Part shown: in pieces, positions 1 through 9,999 of the stretch | Numbering within the stretch: the first letter of the stretch is position 1 | Layout of the letters: each line of letters begins with the position of its first letter | Assembly (NCBI GenBank): GCA_029964075.1 | Contig: CM057135.1 | Span: 33,221,366 to 33,285,365 of the forward strand | Reading direction: 5' to 3' | Length of the DNA stretch: 64,000 nucleotides | DNA from: Patiria pectinifera | Lineage: Eukaryota > Echinodermata > Asteroidea > Valvatida > Asterinidae | Notes under the pieces: model-generated | What the model saw: only the letters and a program-made list of their open reading frames with translations | Told to the model about the DNA's origin: nothing | Databases searched by the model: none | Translations under genes and position numbers: made by a program

Positions 1-366
1 ACAGGACAACAACAAGTAATTTAATAAGGCATGCTTGGTCTGACACAACCATTCTCAGTAGTACATTTCAAACGATGTTTAAAGTTTTGTGTGTGATTTA
101 ACAGTTCATTTTCCTCCGGTAACGTCTTCAGCCTTCAGCTTCATTTAAGTAATATTGCCAGCTTTGCTTCATGCTTAATTTCTTATGCTGCTAATGCAAT
201 TTTAAAATAAATATCAAGAGCACTTCTTTTTTTTTATCTCGTCTACCATTCACAACAAGGCTTGAATCATTTCAAATTTGCCACTCAAATTTTCATGCGA
301 TCGATACTGAAAATATTGCTTGTTACCATCGGAATTACAACCCTCATTTTTTTTTTTGAATTACAG
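1..366. other. Intron upstream of the first visible ENaC exon
   Basis: AT-rich sequence with T-runs ending in the acceptor TTACAG at 361-366. No coding exon is recognised here; the reading frame open from 262 is intron read-through. It is taken as part of the intron preceding the first visible channel exon. Confidence 0.6.
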
Positions 367-3300
367 TCTGAGTATACGGAAACTCTGGAAGGTAACTTTG
401 AAGCTGGTCTGAAGGTGGTGATCCATGACCAGGGCACCCCGCCTGCTGTCGACTCGGCTGGTATGGCCATACAGCCGGGTGTCCATGCCTACATCGCAAC
501 TCGGGCATTGAAAGTGAGTACCAACCGTGGGGGGATGTCGCAACCTCCCCCCCCCCCCCACCCCCACCTCCGTTTAGTCGCTGACTAATGGTATGAAACT
601 ATAGTAAAAAGGGGCCAAAATAATAAGTGGAATGCTAAAGTTCCAAAATGTATCATCTCATTTTGCCTCAGAATTTAGGAATTTGTTTTGTTAAACATTG
701 AAGCCTTATTTCCTATGAGACGAACCCACTGTCGTCGCTTGGAAAAAAAATTGTAGTTTTGATGCGTTGATTTAGTAGTGGACATTTTTGCTGCCTCGTT
801 GCATTAAACATGTTATCTGGTTCATCAACTCGTACCTTTATACAAACAGTACGAAAATCTGGAGCCGCCATGGGGTGAATGCGACGCGTCCAAGACGCTA
901 GAAAATCAACAGGCATACACCATGGAGGGATGTATGTCAGAATGCCGGGCCAGGCTGGTCTATAAACACTGCAACTGTAGACTTGTCAGGTACGAGAGCT
1001 GTGTTTGGGTTGCAATACGATCCTAGCTACTTATACTGTAATCATGCTTTAGGTCCATTTCATTTTGTACTTCACATTGAACAAATGCGTCTAACGCTTG
1101 AAAGAGGTTTATCAGGATTATTGGTCTTTTAGCTTGTGTCATTTTACGTTCATGTCTTTGTTCCTCTGCAGTATTTCTATGGACCCCATGAATCAAAAAA
1201 GTTGTTTTAAATTCCTGTCGCTATTTTATCTTCTTCTTTTTTATCGTACGCATAATATACACGGTTTTTAAGCAAACCAAATCTCATTCTTTTATGTTTT
1301 AGACATCCTGGAAAAACAGTTGAATGTACGGTTGCTCAAACGAAGGACTGCGGCATGAAAATACTGGGTAAATCCCTTTTTTTCTTCTTTCGGAGATCAT
1401 GTTTATTTTACAAATTAAATACAAAATTCAATGGTTCGTCAGATCCGAAAGAGTGTAATAACAAAACGCCTCTTGTTTCTGATTCAGTGTTGCATTAACC
1501 TCGTCCCCAGGGTGTCGAGAAGTACTCGCCCACCACTACCTGCTCTCTTACCGTGGTATTGGATCATTTGCACGTGCAAAATTTTTGAACACGTATGCAA
1601 AGGAGGAATAGTTTGGTGCCTGCCTGTGCAATTACATTAGCGTTTGTTTTTGTATGCGGTATCTGGGGTGAAAACAGAATCAATTCGTCACACCATGAGT
1701 TACGAAAACAAGCTTGTTTTCGAAGTTGAAATGTTAAAATCTTATCCTGCTAATACACAATATCACATTTCATATAAATATGAGCAAATTGGAAAGGAAA
1801 TGAGTATTTTTGAGAAGGTGTGGTGTGGACATTATAACTTGCAATGGGCGTGAAAACACGTAATGCACGTTGGAAATAAAAACACCAAGTACACAATCCA
1901 AATCAATTAGGCCTACTAGCCAATTGCGGTATCGAATCAGGATACAGGAAGAAAGTATCCGATCCAGGGCTTACTATTGGAAACGAGGTTGGAAATAAAG
2001 TAAGCACTGGGGACGAGGTTGGTGTTGCGTGAATCATTGTTAATTGAGAGGGGCGGGACTAGCTTCCTCTCACGAAGTTTACACTTTTTGCATGCCTTGT
2101 AACCTCGACAATGTATCAGTGTTGTAGTACTTGTACTTGGCACTCGTACTCGAGCACTACTCGAGTACTTGTTTTAGATTACTCGTACTCGTAGTCGTAC
2201 TCCAATGTCAAAGTACTCGTACTCGAAATGACCGTCCTCGTACTCGGGTAGCAAAGTACTCGTACTCGACATGTCGAAAATTACTCGACACCACAATGCA
2301 ATGTTTATTTCTCATTGAGAGTTGAAGATATTTTCTCCAATGTCGTCTCTTCTCTCTTCAGCTCAAATTCAGGCAGGGGAGATCAACGAGTGCGATTGCC
2401 CGGTGCCCTGCAAATACACCCGGTTTGCTACCTCACTGTCCACGGCGTCCGTGGCTAGCCAGGTCATCGCCAACCAAATCTGGTTAGCCACACTGCTTGA
2501 CACCGTCGAGTTGGGTTCCGATAGTGATTCAACGGTGACAGCAAGTCCCATTTATGGCACCGTTGGGTCTTCAAGTTACTCCTTGTATTCCGCAATGAGC
2601 AGTTCCCATTCCTCGTCTGATGCGGACGACGATCCCTCCAATGACACGGACCCATACGATCCAGAGTACATCAAGTGAGCTACTCTTTTGGCACTTCCTT
2701 TTTTTTGAGTAAGAAATGATTGTATCGAAGGAAGCGGTGAAAACACATGGGAAATGTGGCCTTACTTTATGCTGTAAACTAGGTCCTTCTAAAATCCTGT
2801 AAGTTTAGTCATCGATTCCACTTTCAATCACAGTTTCAAATTTTTCGAACATTTGTAACTTGACAATGAGATATCTGAGGATATTGGAAAAAAAAATTTG
2901 TACGGACAAGCAATTCCCATAATTCAAATTTTCTCCCCAATTTTATCACCGAGCTTTAATTCAGTTAAAACCCGGCTTAATTTTGCAAGTGAAAGAAAAA
3001 CAGTTTGCGAATCCGGTCTATAGTCATTGTCCATATTTTTTCCTTTTCTTATATATACAGTAAAAACTGGATAGTGTTGGATGTGTTTTACAGTGAAATC
3101 AACTTTCAGAAGTACGAGCAGTCGATTGCCATCACGCCTTCTGGGTTGATCAGTAAGTTGTGGGCTGTTCTGTCCAGTTCATAGGCCTACCAACGCCCGA
3201 AGCGGTAAAGGCATCGGTGACGGTTCATCTATATATCACACTATACGCCTACATGACTTCAGAAACACAAACTTAGTTAGGCTGTAGGCCCATGCGTACT

Positions 3301-3826
3301 TATCCTGCGCCTCCTGGTCATGTTTTCGAGGGAAGCGACAACGTGCAATGGATAATATAGCAACAAGATCAACATAAAATCAACAAAACAAGATCAACAT
3401 AATTAATTCAATATTGATTAAATTGATTTACAGTAATTGAAACTAGCCAGGTCATTCTGTTTCGATTTATTATTCTTTTCATTGATATAATGAAACTAAA
3501 TTTGAAAGGTTTGACGGAGATCCTAAATAAGCTTTTCCTAAAGCGGTAACAGTCTTCATCTGATCTAGCCTACCTCTTTTTCAAACTTTTTTCATTTGTT
3601 TACCCTATTTGTTTGTTGTAATTAATTTTCAGGTGATATTGGAGGCCAGTTGGGGCTATTTCTGGGAGCCAGTTTCATCACTATAGCTGAGATACTGGCC
3701 TACCTGGGCCAGCGGTTCGGCCGAGGCGTCCAAAAGACGGTAGCCAAGGGGAAGAGAATCCGGCCGTCCGTGCTGACCGTGAATAAGGCCAGAAAGAAAG
3801 GAGTCGACATAGCTTGGATGGTTTGA
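367..3826 (+). CDS. ENaC/degenerin/ASIC-type sodium channel, C-terminal part (5' end outside window)
   Basis: This is the last 316 residues of an amiloride-sensitive-type trimeric sodium channel of the plasma membrane. Exons: 367-513, 850-989, 1303-1367, 2362-2674, 3061-3152 and 3633-3826; all junctions are GT-AG and keep frame. The order of landmarks fits ASIC/ENaC: the extracellular segment GLKVVIHDQGTPP, then PPWGEC, a cysteine-rich stretch (MEGCMSECRA, KHCNC, ECDCPVPC), VLDVFY before the membrane, DIGGQLGLFLGAS, and TM2 followed by a basic cytoplasmic tail ending at TGA 3824. GAS is the G-x-S selectivity filter. TM1 and the N-terminus must lie upstream of position 1. A Ser/Asp-rich stretch of about 55 residues in the fourth exon is unlike vertebrate ASICs. 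Which ASIC/ENaC subfamily it belongs to, and whether it is gated by acid, peptide or force, cannot be read from this part. Confidence 0.93.
1497..2020. mobile_element. MITE with AACCTCGTCCCCAG inverted termini
   Basis: A 14-bp perfect inverted repeat, AACCTCGTCCCCAG at 1497-1510 and CTGGGGACGAGGTT at 2007-2020, brackets about 520 bp in the ENaC intron. A second, imperfect internal copy of the right terminus (AACGAGGTTGG) lies at 1982-1992. No transposase frame is visible, so this is a non-autonomous element. A target duplication was not identified and the superfamily is unassigned. Confidence 0.55.
2116..2296. mobile_element. hAT-like MITE made of GTACTCG repeats
   Basis: A 180-bp stretch built from variants of TACTCGTACTCG in both orientations. 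It begins CAGTGTTGTAGTACTT and ends with the loosely complementary TACTCGACACCAC. The CAGTG start is typical of hAT elements. The 8 bases on either side (CAATGTAT and CAATGCAA) match at 6 of 8, as expected of an old 8-bp target duplication. It sits about 65 bp upstream of an ENaC exon. Confidence 0.55.
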
Positions 3827-3960
3827 CTCTGAAAAGTTAAAATCCCTCAGGTGTGGATACAAGTACGGTAACGTGCAAACAATCGTTTTCCAAGGAATAT
3901 GATATGGTGAACTTTGACCATTTTTATGCCAGCCTTTTTCCTATATGCACAATTTTAAGG

Positions 3961-4339
3961 TACACTCAACCAAAAAAGAAAGTCCCTCTTAATACCTTTT
4001 TGTCTAACTCAAAACTTTTGGGTACATCTTGCTCAAATTACGACTGATCAGTACAGAAATTCCTTAGCAATTCAGCCATAGTCCTTGTTTGGCCCAAAAC
4101 AGTAATAATGTGTACACAATTTTGCAATTTATGACAAATGCTACCGAAAAAAGTTACACTTTTGTATACGTGCAGGGTGAGTGTGAACCACAACTTGCAC
4201 GTATACAAAAGTATATCACTTGTCAATAAGGAATTTCTGTACTGATTAGTCATTATTTGAGCGAGAGGTGCTTAGTAGTTTTTGAGACAAAAAAGTATTG
4301 GACCCGGGGGGGGGGGACTTTCTTTTTTGGTTCATTGTA
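3961..4339. mobile_element. Fold-back Tc1/mariner-like MITE
   Basis: Long inverted repeats flank this unit just downstream of the ENaC stop codon. The left end reads TACACTCAACCAAAAAAG; the complement of the right end reads TACAATGAACCAAAAAAG. Similarity continues inward through a shared CAGTACAGAAATTCCTTA. Both ends carry TA, as expected for Tc1/mariner insertion. A second nested hairpin lies in the middle (ACTTTTGTATACGTGCA pairing with TTGCACGTATACAAAAGT). A G-run near 4306-4316 may be length-variable. No coding sequence. Confidence 0.7.
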
Positions 4340-5721
4340 GTCGCAATCACCGAATACGAAGTCTAATATCAACTTTTGGAGACTTTGCCTTTGTTGGCAG
4401 CTAACTTAAGTATAGCGGGAAAGTTTATTTATTCTATTATTTCATGGATTTCGAATTGCGTTTGTTTGCTTGTTTTTATAATTGATATTTAAAAATGTTT
4501 TTGTAAGACGTTGTCTTTGTCGTTGTTCGCAACTATTATATTTCTCATGAGAATCATACAAGTATATCATTAATATCGCATTATTTGAAGTGTGCTTCTT
4601 ATTATTTTACTAAATCTGTAAAACGTTGTTGCTTCTTATTATTTTACTAAATTTGTAAATATTTGTTACAAAATCAGTAATCTCACCACTGCATGCCAGT
4701 ACATAATTATATCATTATTTAGTTTTAATTTAGTATTTTGATCGTTATCCCATTAAGCGTATCGGTTTTCTTCACTTGAGATTATTCGTAGTCATCGCTT
4801 TTTGGATTTCTTTGGATGTTGTTCAAGGATTTAGCTTTTTCCCTATATTTGACGACCACATGCCTTTTTTGTCGCTATTTTGTGTATCATTGTCATTAAA
4901 TTTTGAAAGTCTTGTCAAACACTGGACGTCACTATCTGACTTCATGGATGCCAAAAACGTGGCTTTTTCTTCATTGTATTGAATGTTCCTTATTGTACAA
5001 GCATTACAGATCACTGTCTGGATTTCCGACAAAAAAAAGATGTCCGCATTAACCAGGTAGCAGCGACGTTGTGTGGACTTGCCCACGTCCACACAGTGTT
5101 TCCCCCTCTCTGAAACGGTTTAGAGGCATTTTTGTTTTGGTTTATTTGTGGCAAAATGAGGAAAATCAATAAAGGTTTTTTTGACAGGTTTTTCTTAACT
5201 ACACAAAAACAAAGGAATGTCCACACTACATGTACTATGTCTGCTCAGACGGTAGTGAGAAAGCATATAATACGAACGACTGAAACAAAGTATACAAAGC
5301 GAATGCGCCATGACTGTTTTGTGAAGTTTACCATTCGGTACATAGCGCCTCCCATCTGTTCATGTTTACACACGTGACACTAATAGCTCCATCTGTGACC
5401 TTAAACAAATAAGATCGTCGTGGCTTCTCGTGCATACTTATTAATAATGATATTACAAACAACAAAATGAGATAATGAATTACTGACAAAATAAAAAAAA
5501 ATTGCACTAAGTGTGCAAACAGTGCGCATGTGGATGGAGGTAACATAATATTTACTTTCAAAATTTAATGAAGTTTCACACAAAGAATATCATTTACGCT
5601 ACAACCGGACTTTAAAAAAAAAAAAAAAAAAATTTATGAGGCACCAATTCAGACGGATTGGTATTTCATTGGATCGTAATGGCAAAAAAAAGGAAAATGA
5701 ATAAAAGAAAATTCCAAAATT
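4340..5721. other. AT-rich flank between the ENaC gene and the tRNA gene
   Basis: No gene is recognised. The sequence is AT-rich with a short tandem duplication around 4593-4660 (CTTCTTATTATTTTACTAAAT occurs twice). An AATAAA at 5168-5173 could serve the channel gene's 3' UTR, but it is far from the stop codon and weakly supported. Confidence 0.5.
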
Positions 5722-5793
5722 TAGCAGAGCGAGGTTTCGATCCTCGGACCTCTGGGTTATGGGCCCAGCACGCTTCCACTGCGCCACTCTGCT
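5722..5793 (-). tRNA. tRNA-iMet-CAT: Initiator tRNA-Met (CAT)
   Basis: The complement reads as a complete 72-nt tRNA that starts with AGCAGAG and ends with CTCTGCT plus discriminator A. The D-arm (GTGGCGCAGTGGAAGCG), the anticodon arm CTGGGCCCATAACCCAG with anticodon CAT, and a T-arm with ATCGAAA loop match the eukaryotic initiator tRNA almost base for base. The stem GGGCCCATAACCC and the A in place of the usual T-psi-C in the T-loop are initiator marks. The T-stem CGAGG/CCTCG differs from the mammalian GATGG/CCATC but is fully paired, so it looks functional. Transcription would end in the TTTT just after the gene on the minus strand. No other tRNA gene is next to it. Confidence 0.95.
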
Positions 5794-8220
5794 TGATGAA
5801 CAACGCGGGAGGTTTTATAATACAAATAATAACAAATAAATAGGGCACTAGCTAACTGCTTGACAGTTGTTTTCATGTTGACGTAGAGATCTTTGCGTGT
5901 GAGGAATTGAGGCGTTCAATTTGGAATGTTATGGAGGAGAACTTCTCAGAGAACGGTACTACTGGAGAACGCCGTCAATCAACGTAATTTCGCGCTCGAA
6001 CGTCCCGCGCCGTTGGCATGGCGCCCTCAATAGTGTTCACATGGACAGATAATGTCAATAATGTCATGCATTTCTCGCTCGCATGATGTTCGTTCACCTA
6101 GAGCCTGGCACTAGTTCTTCTATATGCTATGGGAAATGTCAAGTGCAAGCATATATGCTGTAGTTTTGGGATGAGCATTTCGTTTTCAGAGGTGAGTGCA
6201 GTTTGTTCACAAAGCCCATTCGTCAAGTCGGAATGAAATGAAAGCACGTCAGACACTATGGACACGTTCGTTGTAGGGCGCCCTCTGGGGCGTTTTAATC
6301 ATCGAAGTTTGAGAGAATTCAAGAGAGTCAGTGTGAGGACATCACACAATTCTTAAAAGAAATTTGACTGAAACACGGTAACATAGGCTTTCCAATCATT
6401 TTTTTTTGACAGTTTGAGGTTCCAGAAAAATATCGTGACGATAAATTCAATATAAAATATGGGAAATACTATTTTTTTTATAGGATAATTTAAAGAAAGG
6501 CTCATTCATCTGTAAATGCGTGTATCAAAGATTGGTCGGAAGGTACATAAAATCTGATACATGTCACATGCACAATCATTAACGAACGTGAAGACAAGTA
6601 ATTAAAGGAACAGATATAAATGTCCTTGAATCTCATTCATAGATTGAAAATACAATCAAGCATGACCTGTGTTGTTTTAATGCACCGAATCTGCATTATT
6701 CAAAGTTGTAGGAGAATGGAATTCTTTTAACACCTGCTTTATTCTTGACACCGTTTTAAGATGAGCAGGTCTATTGTCAATAAAATATGCAACGATGGGC
6801 TGATAATAATGATATCGCAATCCCGTCCGTCCTTAAAGTAGACGACGATAATAGCTAGGCATGCCGGGCATCACGCGCATGAATGCGGGCCAAATCGATT
6901 AAAAGGCTTGACAGTCATTAGAATGAAAGGAAATAATCAGGTCAACACGTTATCGGTGCGTGATTGACAGATCCTTCTCCTGCTGCAAGGCTGAATCAAG
7001 TTGAACTTCATCCAAACCTATATCGTTCTTGGACTAGTGCGATATTCCAACAAATCGAGCGTGTTTGGGTGTAGTAACCTGTTCAAACCCGGGAAACTGT
7101 GCATCGAATTCTCACAGTTCTATGTCCGAAAAATCCCCTTCGTCGTGCAAAATGATGGCCTTTTCTTCAGCCCACTTTTTCCAAGAACAAAAAATCTTCG
7201 AAACAATCCTATAGTTTCGACCCTTCTGACAGCATGCAGGAAGGCAAAAGTGTAGGCCTTGTTCATGATGTAGTTAGAAGGCGAGCTTGGGATTTGACAA
7301 GGTAAGTTGTTATAGGAACCATTCTCTGTAATCTAATTTGTTAGATAATCAGGATGAAGCTCCACGTTGATGGAGGAGCAATCTAGTTTATAATCGGATG
7401 TTCCTTTTGTCACATAAGGGCCTTCACCTTACCTTCAAATGAGCAAACAAACTCGGAGCTTCTGTCCTGCTTGTCCCACAGGAACAAAACAAACTTTAGA
7501 AGGCTTTTGGATTCGATTAAGTTGTAAAGCTTGACTGAACCTAATCGACCGATGGCCGCTCTCTTTGAAAGTATACTCAGATTTTGAAGGGATAGGATTC
7601 CTTGAACTAGCCTCCACGGTCCACCTAAGAGTCGATGGAATCAGGAAACTCAATCCTCCTTACTAATTCAGCAAGAGGATGCCTGGGACCTAATGAATGT
7701 TTCACGAAGAGATTAATCATTGCGGGGGGTAAGTGCGTCCGGCTCTTTTCAGGTTTAGTCATCTTCTGATGGGATAAAAAGAAGTTTAAAAAGGCCCCTA
7801 AGGGAAATCAAGAAACTATTGATTTTGCAGCTGTAGAAGATGCCACAAATCTCGCCGCGACCTTTAAGTTTAAGTCTGTCAGTCTTTTAGGTATTTCTGG
7901 AGCGGTCAGTAACCGAAAACAAATTTGAATATTCAAGTATACAGTTAACAATTCCCAAAGTTAAAATCTCGAAGAGTTTTTTCAGGACGTGTTTCTTTAC
8001 GTCTCTGATTGATTATTTTTTAGCTCGTTCAGTCGGGATCGGGGAACATTACAATCGTTGTGCAATTAAAGATAAACCCTGTTTTGTTTTATGGTTCGTG
8101 TCGAAATCGGTACAAGACTTTTGAGTCATCACGTTTTTAAGATGAATCAGACTTAGTGTATATAAATGCTTGATTTGACTTAATGAACACATATTAATTA
8201 CCCCTACCATGATCATTCGT
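5794..8220. other. Gene-poor region downstream of the tRNA
   Basis: No coding exon or repeat family is recognised. Two GGGCGC-type boxes related to the recurrent AGAGGGCGCT motif occur as GCGCCCTC at 6021-6028 and GGCGCCCTCTGG at 6277-6288. Confidence 0.5.
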
Positions 8221-8228
8221 ATTGTTTA

Positions 8229-8241
8229 AGGTCAAAGGTCA
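8229..8241 (+). promoter_or_regulatory. Perfect DR1 nuclear-receptor half-site pair
   Basis: AGGTCAAAGGTCA is two consensus AGGTCA half-sites separated by one base, the DR1 arrangement bound by HNF4, RXR and PPAR-type receptors. It lies about 260 bp upstream of a TATATAAA. Use as an enhancer or promoter element is inference. Confidence 0.4.
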
Positions 8242-8501
8242 GACACACATAGAAGAGGCAACCTGATAATCCGTCTGACTGGATCTATGGAGCAGACAGT
8301 TTAAAGGGTCCTCCATGGTTTAACATGGTGTGGCGCTAAAAGAGCCGATCGAGTTTCCCTCCTTCATGGCCACTTCAAATGAAGCAAGCTGAAGCAGGCC
8401 TTCTCTCCATCCGCGCAGAACTCTCGATCTCTCCGACAGAAAGGGCGGCGACACCGAATCTTCCTTTAGACATTTCGATGGAACATTAGCGCGGGTCTCA
8501 C

Positions 8502-8540
8502 CCTATATAAAGCTCAAGGTTCGTAGCCAACCCCTGCTCA
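8502..8540 (+). promoter_or_regulatory. Candidate TATA promoter without a recognised gene
   Basis: CTATATAAAGC near 8502 is followed about 30 bp later by CTCACTTCAGAC, which resembles an initiator. No convincing exon follows, so this could be a promoter for a non-coding RNA or a distant first exon, or simply chance. Confidence 0.25.
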
Positions 8541-9444
8541 CTTCAGACAATTGGAAATCGGTTATCATTGCCAGATCTGGTTACTGTCTGCATCTTTGTC
8601 CCCCGGAAAGAAACGGTGAAGAATACTCACTTAAACTTCTACGACGTGACAGTCAGGTCGAAAATGTCGATTGTTTCGTCTCGCTCTCTCTCACAATAAC
8701 AAGTCCGCCGAGACATGAACCCTAAACGTCTGATCAATACGAGCAAACAGCGCTTCTCCTCAACACCAAACGACGGTTTTACCGAAAACACTTATCTGCC
8801 ACTTTTTCTATTATGTGCCCTTGGCGCAGTTACAAAATGAGGATGATGTCGCGTGAGCAGTTGCGGACACGAGTCACATATCGAGCCCATGGATTGCCCC
8901 CTCCCCTACCTTGTTGTATTGAGCTCCAAGCAACCTGTGTTCAATATAATTGGGCTGCTTCGCAGAAATACTAGGCCTACTGCTTTGCAAATCAACTGAC
9001 AAAGTTCTACGTTTTATCTTAAATAAAAAAAATGTAGTTTTTCCTTGATGATAAAAACATCTTCTTTTTTTACGAAAGCCCGATCGTGCCAGACTTAAAA
9101 ATTGAGAAAATTAGTATATTTTAATAACGCAATAGTATTGCGAAATATACTATTGCGTTATTTCGCAAATATATTGCGTTTTTTGCAATACTATTGCGTT
9201 AATTCGCAATTTAAAAAAAAAACGTTTCCGCGTTTTAAATGTGGCACGAACGGGCTTCCGCAGCTTTTTCTTGATTATACGAATTCAAAATAGTGTGATT
9301 GTGTTTGCAGCTTATTTTTTTATGACAGCTTCTGAGCTTCCAAGAATCCAAGACAAATAATGTTAGTAATATGAGTTTAGTCCGATTCCAAATTTGTTCC
9401 CTGTATCCTTTATACTTTTAACTTTTTATCAGGACACAAAACAC
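8541..9444. other. No gene seen; contains an AT-rich palindrome
   Basis: No coding sequence is recognised. Inside lies a perfect 17-bp inverted repeat, TAACGCAATAGTATTGC at 9125-9141 and GCAATACTATTGCGTTA at 9185-9201, with further ATTGCG units between the arms. Confidence 0.55.
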
Positions 9445-9999
9445 TTAAAGGGTCCATGCAATGATTTTTTCTTAGGAACTTTTGTGCAACTTCCTACTCC
9501 TCTTACATGTATTAAAACTATTTGTTTGGTTAATTTTATTGAAAACTGCACTTCTTTAAACGTTACAAAAGGCCATGCTTTTCAGGAAACTGAGGGCGCT
9601 GTTGCTCTAATGTCATTTCAGGAAGACGCGGTTCGGTTTTGGGGTTTTCTGTTTAAATTGTGAAACCAAGAATATGCTCATTGAAAACATTTGTGAGAAA
9701 GGTTTGCTCATTGGCTTACTGCCATGTACTGACACAACAGCGGATCACCAAACAAAAGAAAATTGATGACAGCAAAATGTCCCGCATTTTAGCAACTCTT
9801 GGTGCTGAAGTAGCTGTTACATTGAGGTTTCTGCCCGCAATGACATCACAGTTTTGTTCATGAATATGGAAATTCGCATAAGCATAAACACCGAAAAGAC
9901 ACCAAAATTCCATTGAAAATGGCAAAACAAAAATTGCACATAATTTTAAATGGGACACAACGGTGCATTTCAAGGACTGCATTAAACATCATTATTGAA
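9445..9999. mobile_element. MITE family with TTAAAGGGTCC terminus, copy 1
   Basis: The unit begins TTAAAGGGTCCATGCAATG. From about 9703 (GCTCATTGGCTTACTG) to about 9970 it is closely similar to 48737-48990, including GGTGCTGAAGTAGCTGT and CATGAATATGGAAATT. The other copy ends in ACGGGTCCTTTAA, the complement of this start, which defines terminal inverted repeats. The right terminus of this copy is not clear. No protein is encoded; small frames here are chance. Confidence 0.65.

Noticed and set aside
2100-2300. GTACTCG array as an ordinary microsatellite
   Set aside because: Units occur in both orientations between hAT-like ends with a degraded 8-bp duplication, so a transposon origin explains it better.
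5599-5848. Small open frames around 5.7 kb
   Set aside because: They are shadows of the initiator tRNA gene.
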